From: Bacteroidota bacterium
GTDB lineage: Bacteria > Bacteroidota > Bacteroidia > 2-12-FULL-35-15
Assembly: GCA_947449315.1 (NCBI GenBank)
Contig: CANFRC010000016.1
Span: 1 to 42,776 of the forward strand
Reading direction: 5' to 3'
Length of the DNA: 42,776 bases
Position 1 is the stretch's first letter, and every line of letters begins with the position of its first letter. The translations under genes and the position numbers were made by a program. The notes under the pieces are model-generated. The model was not told the DNA's origin, did not search any database, and saw nothing but the letters and a program-made list of their open reading frames with translations. Below, piece by piece: positions 14,738 through 23,534 of the stretch.

Positions 14738-17023
14738 TTAGTGATGAATAACAATGCGTTTGGTTAATGATCCTGTTGTTTTCACTCCATAACCGTTTAT
14801 TTCAGATACTTGACAGATATACACTCCCTGTGATAAGTTAGAGGTTGTGTATGTAAATGAGTTGTTCATTATTTTATCTTTTTCAAGTAATTGTCCCATC
14901 ACATTATATAATTCAAAGGCATAGGTTTTATTTTCCTCATTTAAAATATGAATGCTAAAACTGTTGTTTGCAGGATTTGGAAACAAGTCGAAATTAAAAT
15001 GGATCAGATTATCTATGCTGTTTATCGAGGTAAGTGATGATACGCCTTTATAAAAAGAAACGCCACCTTCGTAATTTCCAACGATCAAATCTACGTATCC
15101 GTCATTATTAATATCGGCCATATTAGGAGCAGTTCTTGTTCCCTGAAAAATTCCTTCATAAATAGAATCTGCCATATTGAATATCCCCGAAAGATTACCA
15201 TCTATATTATCATAATGACGAAGAAAACCGCTTTGACTTCCAACCAACATATTGGTAACACCAGCCTGCTTGTATAAACAAGGATAGCTGTAACCGGTCA
15301 CATAACCCGGAAGAGACATTTTTACTTGACCGAAATTATGTGTGATGGAATCCATTACAGGTACTGCTGTTGAGCCTGTATGACGGTAATAGGCTAATTT
15401 CCCATTTCGTGCACCAATCACCAAATCATTCGTTCCGTTTCCATCCACATCATAAATCTGTGGAGCAGCACAATCACCAACATCTATGGTGCGACCAGAA
15501 GAATTCTTCATGTTTGCGGATGTTAAAACAAAATTAGCTGTTGCTCCAACAGCAGCCGTATTTTCAAAGTATTGCAACTTGCCATCATAACCGCCAACAA
15601 CCATATCCGCATCGCCATCGCCATCCAGGTCACCAAAAGCAGGAGTCATATTTGATATCCCTGCTAACGTTGCACTTAAACCAGCATAATCACGCGTGAC
15701 CAGGCTGTATTTTGGAACTGTTGCAGTTCCGATATTTTTAAATAGCGCAATTTCATGAACAAACCCTCCAGGTGCTGCTCCGTAATAGCCATAGTTACCA
15801 ACAAACAAATCTTTCAAGCCATCATTGTCATAATCGAAAAATGCAGGGTATGCACCTTCGCCCACTTCGATCATATTGTCTTGAAGCATATTGGATTGTT
15901 GATAATTGAAAATGGGGAAAGAATTGGTGCCGGAATTTTTATAATAAACAACGCTGTTAAAATTTTCGCACGCGTTTGTCGCATTCGGACTAACAATCAA
16001 GTCTTTCACACCATCATAATTCACATCCGCATAAAATGCACAAGGGAATATGGTCAAGTCAACTGCGGTTGTACTTGAATTATTTGAAGGGAAAGCAATG
16101 TCTTTAGCGATAAAACCCCCATCGGTGACAGTTCCTCCATTCGTAAGCATCGTTAGGTTGTTGAAAGAAATATCCCCAACAATAAATTCTTTGTCGCCAT
16201 CATTGTCTAAGTCGATACACAATTCGCAAGAGCCGGAGTGGCGTTCAGCAGATTTGTTGATTGGCGCTTCGGGTCTATATTCTGGAACGGGAACATTTCC
16301 TGCACACGTATCAAAAAGTGTGTAGTCATTGCTTAATGAATTTTCAGATGCATACCCCCAGCAGCGGTTTGCCATTTGAAATTTTAAACTATCACTATTC
16401 CCATAAAGTTCTTGGCTCATATTTTTATGGTATTCCATTCTATTACCACCTATTTCAAAGGTCACAACATCCAAATCCCCATCATTGTCGATATCCGAAA
16501 TTGCTGGTAGATCAACAGAGCTGACGTATAAGTTATACACGGTAGGCGATGGAGGGTTAAAAGCGGAATAAACCAAGCTTTTTACTAATGTAAATTGTAA
16601 GCCAGTTGATCCTGTAGTTGTGTTTTTAAAAACCTGCATTCCTCCCGGAGTATAACTGAAAATATCTTCTTTCCCATCATTGTTATAGTCCGATAAGAGG
16701 GCCCATTCGGTCAGAGCAGGGAATTTTGTTTCATAATAAGGGTAGTATTTAAAATCTACGGCACCTGCTGTTCCATTGTTAATGTAAGTCCGGATTTTAT
16801 CGCCGGTACGATCGAATAGGAAAAGATCTTTGATTCCATCGCCATTCAAATCAATTGTAGATGCCTGGATAAAATTCAAACCTCCAGCCCAAGGATTAGC
16901 GATATCGGTAGCGCCAATTTGTACTTTGATGCTATCGTTCCATTGGAAAAAGGGTTGAGCAAAAATAGGAGTGACCTTTAAGAACACGATGGTTATAATG
17001 AAAAAAGACCTGAAACTTTTCAT
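14738..17023 (-). CDS. Secreted FG-GAP/VCBS repeat protein with T9SS type A sorting domain
   Basis: The 761-residue protein has a signal peptide (about 1-22, ending FAQ). At least nine Asp-rich calcium-loop motifs follow the DxDxDGxxD pattern: DLNGDGIKDL, DYNNDGKEDI, DIDNDGDLDV, DLDNDGDKEF, DVNYDGVKDL, DYDNDGLKDL, DLDGDGDADM, DVDGNGTNDL and DINNDGYVDL. They are typical of FG-GAP/VCBS beta-propellers. The last 85 residues (FDLFPNPANNSFSIHI, then LSQGVYICQV, ending KRIVIHH) are a T9SS type A C-terminal signal. I infer export through the outer membrane and a surface or released binding role. It stands alone, with a putative promoter at 17043-17050. Confidence 0.92.
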   Translation of the reverse strand: MKSFRSFFIITIVFLKVTPIFAQPFFQWNDSIKVQIGATDIANPWAGGLNFIQASTIDLNGDGIKDLFLFDRTGDKIRTYINNGTAGAVDFKYYPYYETKFPALTEWALLSDYNNDGKEDIFSYTPGGMQVFKNTTTGSTGLQFTLVKSLVYSAFNPPSPTVYNLYVSSVDLPAISDIDNDGDLDVVTFEIGGNRMEYHKNMSQELYGNSDSLKFQMANRCWGYASENSLSNDYTLFDTCAGNVPVPEYRPEAPINKSAERHSGSCELCIDLDNDGDKEFIVGDISFNNLTMLTNGGTVTDGGFIAKDIAFPSNNSSTTAVDLTIFPCAFYADVNYDGVKDLIVSPNATNACENFNSVVYYKNSGTNSFPIFNYQQSNMLQDNMIEVGEGAYPAFFDYDNDGLKDLFVGNYGYYGAAPGGFVHEIALFKNIGTATVPKYSLVTRDYAGLSATLAGISNMTPAFGDLDGDGDADMVVGGYDGKLQYFENTAAVGATANFVLTSANMKNSSGRTIDVGDCAAPQIYDVDGNGTNDLVIGARNGKLAYYRHTGSTAVPVMDSITHNFGQVKMSLPGYVTGYSYPCLYKQAGVTNMLVGSQSGFLRHYDNIDGNLSGIFNMADSIYEGIFQGTRTAPNMADINNDGYVDLIVGNYEGGVSFYKGVSSLTSINSIDNLIHFNFDLFPNPANNSFSIHILNEENKTYAFELYNVMGQLLEKDKIMNNSFTYTTSNLSQGVYICQVSEINGYGVKTTGSLTKRIVIHH

Positions 17024-17042
17024 ATGAAATGATTTTATCCAA

Positions 17043-17050
17043 CAAATATA
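17043..17050 (-). promoter_or_regulatory. Putative -7 element TATATTTG for the FG-GAP protein gene
   Basis: The minus strand reads TATATTTG, 19 nt upstream of ATG 17023. It fits TAnnTTTG; the -33 box is not clear. Confidence 0.5.
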
Positions 17051-17190
17051 ACGATTAATATCCGTTTCGGTTTTCTTTGAAAATAGCTAAAATGAATTCT
17101 TTTTCAATCTTTTATTACAATTGCTTCAGCAGAAGGTTGGTAGTAAAAAAATAGATTAAAAAGTACTATTTTGTTTTAAAAACTTTAAAA

Positions 17191-17221
17191 TTGGTAAATA
17201 ATAATAGTTATTCTATATTTG
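17191..17221 (+). promoter_or_regulatory. Promoter of secDF
   Basis: TTG (17191-17193) and TATATTTG (17214-17221) are separated by 20 nt, a good match to the Bacteroidota primary sigma consensus. The predicted leader is about 95 nt before ATG 17322. Confidence 0.65.
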
Positions 17222-17321
17222 CACCCTTATTTTAGAAAAATTATGTGTTCTTGTGTATCAAAAAATTATGTTTTTTGGTAGAAGAGAAACTAGAAATAAA
17301 ACAATTTAATTATTAGAATTT

Positions 17322-20300
17322 ATGCAAAACAAAGGCGCTATTAGGTTATTTGCAATTTTATTGGCACTGGCTTGTGCTTATTATTTAATGTTTACTTGGG
17401 TTGCGGCAGGTATCGAAAAAGATGCTGACGTTTATGCGCATAGTTTTTCTGAAAGAGCAGATATTGTTGCTGCTTCAAAAACCGCATCAGCAGATATCGC
17501 TGGTCAAAGAACGTATTTGGACTCTGTTGTCAATGCAAGAACCAATTTCTATAAAGATTCGATAAAAAAATTATCGGTGATCGATATCGGTATTTTTAAA
17601 TACACTTACGATGAAGTGAAAGATCGTCAGCTGAACTTAGGCTTGGACTTAAAAGGGGGTATGAATGTTACTTTGGAAGTTTCTGTACCTGATATCATCC
17701 GTGGATTATCTAATAACAGCAATGATCCAACTTTTAATCAGGCAATCATCAATGCAACAAAAAGACAAGCTACCGATTCGAAAGATTTCGTAACGCTTTT
17801 CGGAGAAGAATTTCACAAGATCAATCCGAATGCAAAATTAGCTATCAACTTCCAGAAAATTGAGTTGAAAGGCAAAATCGATTTTAATACTTCTGACGAA
17901 GATGTGTTGAAGTTTTTGCGTAAAACGATGGATGATGCCATCGAGACATCTGAGAAAACCTTACGCACTCGTATCGATAAATTCGGGGTAACCCAACCTA
18001 ACATTCAACGATTAGCTTCTTCTGGTCAGATCTTAATTGAATTACCGGGTGTGACAGATAAAAAGCGTGTCCGTAAATTATTGCAAGGAACTGCAAATTT
18101 AGAGTTCTGGGAAACATACGATAACAGCGATTCAAAAGAGGACGGTATTGCTTCTTTGATGTTAAAAGCTAACACACGTTTAAAAGAAGTGTTGAATCCT
18201 AAGTTAGACGCAGCAGATTCAACTAAAAAAGATTCTACAGCAGCGAATGCAACAGGTGTTGCTGCAGCGGTAGTAGATTCAGCGAAAATAAAAAAAGAAG
18301 CGGCAGCTAAATCATTGTCTGCTCAATTAGGTACAGAAAAAGTAGATTCTAATAAATTAAGTGAAGCAAGAATTGATTCTGCGAAAAGAGAGAATCCTTT
18401 ATTTTCTATTATGCAGCCTGCTGTAAAATACAATGAAAAGAAAGAATTTGCAGGTTTTTCTCAAGGTCCGGTTGTTGGAACGGCTTTAATTACAGATACA
18501 GCAAAGATCGGCGCCTTACTTCGTAATCCTAAGATCAAAGGGATCTTTAAGCCATACACCAAATTCATGTGGACATTCAAACCATTTGATGAGCAGGAAA
18601 AATATGTTCAATTAATTGCTATTAATGGAACAAGTGGCAGAGGTAAAGCGCCATTATCTGGTGATATCATTACCGATGCGCGTGTTGTTTTTGATCAGAC
18701 TTCCGGTGGAACACCACAAATATCTATGTCGATGACCACTGATGCTGCTAACGAATGGAAGCACTTAACTGCTGCTAACGTCGGTAAATCTGTAGCAATT
18801 GTTTTAGATAACAGTGTTTATTCATTCCCGAATGTAATACAAGAAATTTCAGGTGGTACATCTTCCATCACCGGTAACTTCAGTATGAATGAGGCGAACG
18901 ACTTAGTGACGATACTAAAAGCAGGTAAATTACCTGCACCTGCCCACATCGTTCAGGAAAATATTGTTGGACCAACATTGGGTGCTGAAGCAATTTCTAA
19001 AGGATTTAAATCAACCCTAATTGCATTGGCGTTAGTGCTTGTGTTTATGGGGTTATACTATAGCAAAGCAGGTTGGGTAGCTGACTTCGCGATGATTATC
19101 AATAACTTCTTCGTTATTGGAATCCTTGCTTCTTTTGGCGCTGTATTAACACTGCCTGGTATCGCTGGTATCGTATTGACTATAGCCATGTCCGTGGATG
19201 CAAACATTCTTATCTTCGAACGTGTCCGAGAGGAATTAAATATGGGCAAGGCTACAGGCCTCGCAATTAAAGAAGGGTACAAAAATGCGATGTCATCTGT
19301 GATCGATTCTCACGTTACTGGTTTATTATTAGGGATCATCTTGTATACTTTTGGTACAGGACCTATTCAAGGATTTGCAACAACATTGATCATTGGTATC
19401 GTTTCCTCTCTTTTCTGTGCAATCTTTATCACTCGTTTGGTGTTCGACAGATGGTTAGGCAAAGGCCAAGCAATTCCTTTCGGTAATAAATTCACAGAAC
19501 ATGCGTTCAAAAACATCAATATCAACTTCGTTGGAAAACGTAAACTATACTATTTGTTCTCCGGATTGGTAATCATTGCTGGTATCTTCGCGTATGTTAA
19601 AAAGGGCGGATTTAGTTTAGGTGTTGATTTTAAAGGTGGACGTTCTTATGTTGTTCGTTTTGATGAGCCTAAATCTACAGAAGATGTTATTAAAGCATTA
19701 GCCGTTTCTTTTGGAACAGCTCCTGAAGTAAAAACATATGGTGAAAGTACTCAACTAAGAATAACAACTACCTATTTAATTGAAGATGCTTCTGACAATG
19801 CTGAAGCAATGGTGGAAACAAAATTAAAAGAAGGATTAGATAAAGTAGGTGGAAATCCCGAGGTAGTTAGTTCTCAGAAAGTGGGAGAAACAGTTTCCCG
19901 CGATATTAAAACAAAAGCGATTTGGGCAGTTATGTTATCATGTTTGGTGATGTTCATGTTCATCTTTATCCGATTCAAAAAATGGCAATATGGTTTGGGA
20001 GCGGTTGTCGCTTTATTCCATGACGTGTTTATGGTACTTTCTGTCTTCGTTATTTTTGATGGCATCTTACCTTTCTCTTTAGAGATCACTCAGGATTTCA
20101 TTGCAGCGATTCTGACGGTAATGAGTTACTCAATGACAGATACCGTTGTTGTTTTTGATAGGATCCGTGAATACTTGACAGAGCGTAATAAATCTGATCT
20201 TGACAAGAACGAACGTGTGAAAGTAATTAACTATGCCTTGAACAGTACATTAAGTCGTACGATCAATACTTCATTGACGATCTTCTTCGTTTTGTTAGCA

Positions 20301-20450
20301 ATCTTTATCTTTGGTGGTGAAACAATCAGAGGATTCTCCTTCGCATTGTTGATTGGTATCGTAATCGGAACGTATTCATCCATCTGTATTGCAACACCAA
20401 TTGTAATCGATTTCGAAAAAGAAAAAGGAGACGTTGAGAAAAAGGCCTAA
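17322..20450 (+). CDS. secDF: Protein translocase subunit SecDF (fused)
   Basis: The 1042-residue protein fuses SecD and SecF, which use the proton gradient to aid late steps of Sec export across the inner membrane. The N-terminal membrane segment (about 7-27) is followed by the SecD motif LGLDLKGGMNVTLEV (about 105-120), a large periplasmic P1 region, and the SecD membrane block with VDANILIFERVREEL (about 625). The SecF half begins near 740, with GVDFKGGRSYVVRF (about 767) and TVVVFDRIREYLTERN (about 940). An Ala/Lys/Asp-rich insertion (about 300-355) in the P1 region looks like a flexible linker. Transcription probably ends at the hairpin at 20473. Confidence 0.97.
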   Translation: MQNKGAIRLFAILLALACAYYLMFTWVAAGIEKDADVYAHSFSERADIVAASKTASADIAGQRTYLDSVVNARTNFYKDSIKKLSVIDIGIFKYTYDEVKDRQLNLGLDLKGGMNVTLEVSVPDIIRGLSNNSNDPTFNQAIINATKRQATDSKDFVTLFGEEFHKINPNAKLAINFQKIELKGKIDFNTSDEDVLKFLRKTMDDAIETSEKTLRTRIDKFGVTQPNIQRLASSGQILIELPGVTDKKRVRKLLQGTANLEFWETYDNSDSKEDGIASLMLKANTRLKEVLNPKLDAADSTKKDSTAANATGVAAAVVDSAKIKKEAAAKSLSAQLGTEKVDSNKLSEARIDSAKRENPLFSIMQPAVKYNEKKEFAGFSQGPVVGTALITDTAKIGALLRNPKIKGIFKPYTKFMWTFKPFDEQEKYVQLIAINGTSGRGKAPLSGDIITDARVVFDQTSGGTPQISMSMTTDAANEWKHLTAANVGKSVAIVLDNSVYSFPNVIQEISGGTSSITGNFSMNEANDLVTILKAGKLPAPAHIVQENIVGPTLGAEAISKGFKSTLIALALVLVFMGLYYSKAGWVADFAMIINNFFVIGILASFGAVLTLPGIAGIVLTIAMSVDANILIFERVREELNMGKATGLAIKEGYKNAMSSVIDSHVTGLLLGIILYTFGTGPIQGFATTLIIGIVSSLFCAIFITRLVFDRWLGKGQAIPFGNKFTEHAFKNININFVGKRKLYYLFSGLVIIAGIFAYVKKGGFSLGVDFKGGRSYVVRFDEPKSTEDVIKALAVSFGTAPEVKTYGESTQLRITTTYLIEDASDNAEAMVETKLKEGLDKVGGNPEVVSSQKVGETVSRDIKTKAIWAVMLSCLVMFMFIFIRFKKWQYGLGAVVALFHDVFMVLSVFVIFDGILPFSLEITQDFIAAILTVMSYSMTDTVVVFDRIREYLTERNKSDLDKNERVKVINYALNSTLSRTINTSLTIFFVLLAIFIFGGETIRGFSFALLIGIVIGTYSSICIATPIVIDFEKEKGDVEKKA

Positions 20451-20472
20451 TTCATAAAAAATAATATGTAAT

Positions 20473-20508
20473 GAAACCCGATAAAGAAATTTATCGGGTT
20501 TCTTTTTT
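20473..20508 (+). terminator. Terminator of secDF
   Basis: GAAACCCGATAAA (20473-20485) and TTTATCGGGTTTC (20490-20502) form a perfect 13-bp stem with a GAAA tetraloop, followed by a T-run. Confidence 0.93.
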
Positions 20509-20511
20509 CTG

Positions 20512-20519
20512 TACTTTTG
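20512..20519 (+). promoter_or_regulatory. Putative -7 element TACTTTTG for tatA
   Basis: It matches TAnnTTTG and lies 47 nt upstream of ATG 20567, immediately after the secDF terminator. No clear -33 box was seen. Confidence 0.5.
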
Positions 20520-20566
20520 TATTTGAATATTAGTGAAGCACGAATAAATACTAACGGCTAACCAAC

Positions 20567-20896
20567 ATGCTTAATTCAATTTTTTTATTCTTAAATCTTG
20601 GTGGAGGTGAAGTTTTCATTGTTGTACTATTTATTGTCATGTTCTTTGGTTCCGATAAACTACCTGAAATTGCTAGAGGTTTAGGGAAGGGTATCCGTGA
20701 GATAAATGACGCAAAAAATCAGATTCAGAATGAGATCCAAAAAAGCACGAGTGGATTCAGAGAAGAATTAGAAAAACATACATCCGATATTCAATCAGAG
20801 ATTATGAAGGCTGGTGATGGAATGAAAAAACAAATAGAAGAGGCGGGAAAGGCTGTTGAAGATGAGGGAAAAGCAATAGGAGATACTACAAAATAA
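20567..20896 (+). CDS. tatA: Sec-independent (twin-arginine) translocase protein TatA/TatB
   Basis: The 109-residue protein has the Tat layout: one N-terminal membrane helix (GGGEVFIVVLFIVMFFG, about 12-28), a short hinge (SDKLPEIARGLGKG) and an amphipathic helix followed by a long charged tail that could form a coiled coil. It forms or regulates the pore that exports folded proteins carrying twin-arginine signals. TatA and TatB cannot be told apart reliably from this sequence. No tatC lies nearby. It is flanked by terminators and so is probably monocistronic, next to secDF. Confidence 0.9.
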   Translation: MLNSIFLFLNLGGGEVFIVVLFIVMFFGSDKLPEIARGLGKGIREINDAKNQIQNEIQKSTSGFREELEKHTSDIQSEIMKAGDGMKKQIEEAGKAVEDEGKAIGDTTK

Positions 20897-20919
20897 GTCG
20901 AGGAGTATCGTATTAATTG

Positions 20920-20956
20920 AAACGTTTCTGCTGAAAATGCAGAAACGTTTTTTTTG
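20920..20956 (+). terminator. Terminator of tatA
   Basis: AAACGTTTCTGC (20920-20931) pairs with GCAGAAACGTTT (20939-20950) around a 7-nt loop, followed by a T-run. Confidence 0.92.
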
Positions 20957-21092
20957 TGCATTCATTGATCAGGCCTTCTCTAATCAAGAACAAAAGTTCG
21001 GACTTGAATTGAAATGCTTCAGTTTTTATTTTTAACTAAAAATTGAAATTAACAGTTAATTTGAGGGGTGTTAATAAAAAATAACGACTTTT

Positions 21093-21124
21093 TTTGACGG
21101 CCACCCCTCTTTTTTCTACTTTTG
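21093..21124 (+). promoter_or_regulatory. Promoter of glutamine synthetase III
   Basis: TTTG (21093-21096) and TACTTTTG (21117-21124) are separated by 20 nt, a close match to the phylum's primary promoter consensus. The predicted leader is about 55 nt. Confidence 0.6.
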
Positions 21125-21185
21125 TCTCAGAAAAATCGAAATATATTTATTTTCTACGTTATAAATCCCTAAAACTCAATTTTAA

Positions 21186-23375
21186 ATGGCATTTCACAGA
21201 TTCAAAGCATTAGAGACAGTTCTAACAAGAACTCCGGTAGATGTGGTTCTACCAAGTAATAAAGTTTCCGAGTTCTTCGGAGAAAACGTATTTGGCATTG
21301 ATGCAATGCGTGAGTATCTGTCGGAAGAAGCGTTTAAAAGTGTGATGTCTGCCATGGAGCAAGGCACACAAATCGACCGTAAGATGGCAGATCATGTGGC
21401 TTCCTCCATGAAGGCGTGGGCAAATTCAAAAGGAGCTACGCACTACACACACTGGTTTCAGCCGTTAACAGGAACAACGGCTGAAAAACACGATGCCTTT
21501 TTTGAGCCAACAGAAGGTGGAAGAGCTATTGAACGTTTCGGAGGCAGTCAATTAGCGCAACAGGAGCCGGACGCTTCTTCCTTTCCGAATGGTGGTATCC
21601 GTAATACGTTTGAAGCGCGTGGTTATACTGCTTGGGATCCAACATCTCCTGCATTTGTCATCGGAAAAACTTTGTGTATTCCTACCATCTTTGTTTCATA
21701 TACCGGTGAAGCATTGGATTTTAAAACCCCGTTGCTAAAAGCATTGCACGCTATGGATAAAGCAGCGGTTGATGTTTGTCAGTATTTCGATAAAAACGTA
21801 ACAAAAGTAATCGCAACATTAGGTTGGGAACAAGAATATTTCTTGGTGGATGAAGCGTTAGCAAATGCACGCCCTGACTTATCCATCACTGGTCGTACCT
21901 TATTCGGTCATATTCCGGCAAAAGGACAACAGTTAGAAGATCATTATTTTGGTTCTATTCCTGATCGTGCAACAGCATTTATGCGTGATTTTGAGATTGA
22001 GTCGTTGAAATTAGGGATTCCTATTAAAACACGCCACAATGAGGTAGCACCAAATCAATTTGAGTGCGCTCCAGTATTTGAAGAGTGTAATCTCGCTGTT
22101 GATCATAATCAGTTATTGATGGATGTAATGGAGAAAGTAGGAAGACGTCATAACTTTAAAGTGTTGTTGCATGAGAAACCATTTGCTGGGGTAAATGGAA
22201 GCGGTAAACACAACAACTGGAGTTTGAGTACCAACACGGGTAAAAATTTGTTAAGTCCCGGCAAAACGCCCAAAACGAATTTACAATTTTTGACATTCTT
22301 TATCAATACAGTAAAAGCGGTTCATGACAATGCCGATCTTTTGCGTGCTGGTATCGCGTCAGCGAACAACGATCACCGTTTGGGTGCGAATGAAGCACCG
22401 CCTGCTATCATGTCAGTTTTCTTAGGGACGCAATTGTCGAATGTTCTAGATGAATTGGAAACAAAAGTGAAATCAGGAAAAATGAGCCCTGATGAAAAAA
22501 CAGCCCTGAAATTAGGCGTAGGTAAAATTCCTGATATTTTGTTGGACAATACTGACAGAAACAGAACATCGCCTTTTGCATTTACAGGCAACAAGTTCGA
22601 GTTTAGAGCCGTGGGCTCTTCGGCAAATTGTGCAGGTCCAATGACCATCTTGAATGCAATCGTTGCGGATCAATTGGTAAAATTCAAGAAAGATGTAGAT
22701 GCGTTGATTTCAAAAAATGTTGACAAAGACGAAGCTATTTTTCAGGTGTTGAGAACCTACATTATTGAATCGAAAAAAATCCGTTTTGAAGGAAACGGAT
22801 ATGGAGAAGAGTGGGTGAAAGAAGCTGCAAAACGCGGACTTTCAAACATTAAAACTACTCCAGAAGCTTTAGGCGCATTTGCCTCAAAACAAACCATGAG
22901 CTTGTTCGAACGCCATGGTATCATGAGTGAGCGTGAGCAACATGCCCGTTATGATATTTATTTGGAAACATATACCAAGAAGATTCAGATCGAATCACGT
23001 GTGATGGCTGATCTTGCTTTGAATCAGATTATTCCTACAGCAATCAAATATCAAAGTTCTTTGATAGAAAATGTAAAGGGTTTGAAAGAGATCATGAGTC
23101 CAGCAGATTTCAAGAAAAACGGACAAATTCAACTGGAAATGATCATGGAGATTTCAGAGCATATCAACATAATCAAAACAAAGGTGGATCAGATGACGGA
23201 AGCTCGTAAGAAGGCAAATGCCATCGCGGATGTAAAAAAACAAGCTGTAGAGTATTGTGAAAAAGTGAAATCGTACTTTGATGTAATTCGTTATCACGTT
23301 GATAAGCTTGAAATTGTTGTAGATGACGAGAGTTGGCCACTGCCAAAATATAGAGAGTTATTGTTTACCAAATAA
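21186..23375 (+). CDS. glnN: Glutamine synthetase type III
   Basis: The protein has 729 residues, the usual length for GSIII and much longer than GSI or GSII. It condenses glutamate and ammonia with ATP and is the main ammonium-assimilating enzyme in many Bacteroidota. Motifs include the N-terminal VFGIDAMREYL region, TLGWEQEYFLVDE (metal-binding Glu residues), NEVAPNQFECAPVFEECN, the ATP-site segment VNGSGKHNNWSL, and NRTSPFAFTGNKFEFRAVGS near residue 460. The C-terminal part (about 600-729) is helical and GSIII-specific. It has its own promoter and terminator, so it is probably regulated alone. Confidence 0.96.
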   Translation: MAFHRFKALETVLTRTPVDVVLPSNKVSEFFGENVFGIDAMREYLSEEAFKSVMSAMEQGTQIDRKMADHVASSMKAWANSKGATHYTHWFQPLTGTTAEKHDAFFEPTEGGRAIERFGGSQLAQQEPDASSFPNGGIRNTFEARGYTAWDPTSPAFVIGKTLCIPTIFVSYTGEALDFKTPLLKALHAMDKAAVDVCQYFDKNVTKVIATLGWEQEYFLVDEALANARPDLSITGRTLFGHIPAKGQQLEDHYFGSIPDRATAFMRDFEIESLKLGIPIKTRHNEVAPNQFECAPVFEECNLAVDHNQLLMDVMEKVGRRHNFKVLLHEKPFAGVNGSGKHNNWSLSTNTGKNLLSPGKTPKTNLQFLTFFINTVKAVHDNADLLRAGIASANNDHRLGANEAPPAIMSVFLGTQLSNVLDELETKVKSGKMSPDEKTALKLGVGKIPDILLDNTDRNRTSPFAFTGNKFEFRAVGSSANCAGPMTILNAIVADQLVKFKKDVDALISKNVDKDEAIFQVLRTYIIESKKIRFEGNGYGEEWVKEAAKRGLSNIKTTPEALGAFASKQTMSLFERHGIMSEREQHARYDIYLETYTKKIQIESRVMADLALNQIIPTAIKYQSSLIENVKGLKEIMSPADFKKNGQIQLEMIMEISEHINIIKTKVDQMTEARKKANAIADVKKQAVEYCEKVKSYFDVIRYHVDKLEIVVDDESWPLPKYRELLFTK

Positions 23376-23391
23376 GTAAGGGATAATTTTT

Positions 23392-23430
23392 AAACCCCTT
23401 GTCAAAAGCAATTTTTGTCAAGGGTTTTTT
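23392..23430 (+). terminator. Imperfect terminator of glutamine synthetase III
   Basis: AAACCCCTTGTCAAAA and TTTTTGTCAAGGGTTT form a long stem with one bulged C and one T-T mismatch, followed by a long T-run. Confidence 0.8.
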
Positions 23431-23534
23431 CTTTTTTTACTCCCATATTGCCTAAAAATAGATTAAAAAGAATTTTTTTTATTCAATTATTTATTTATTT
23501 TAGCACCCATTAATAAGTAAACCAAAAATTCAAA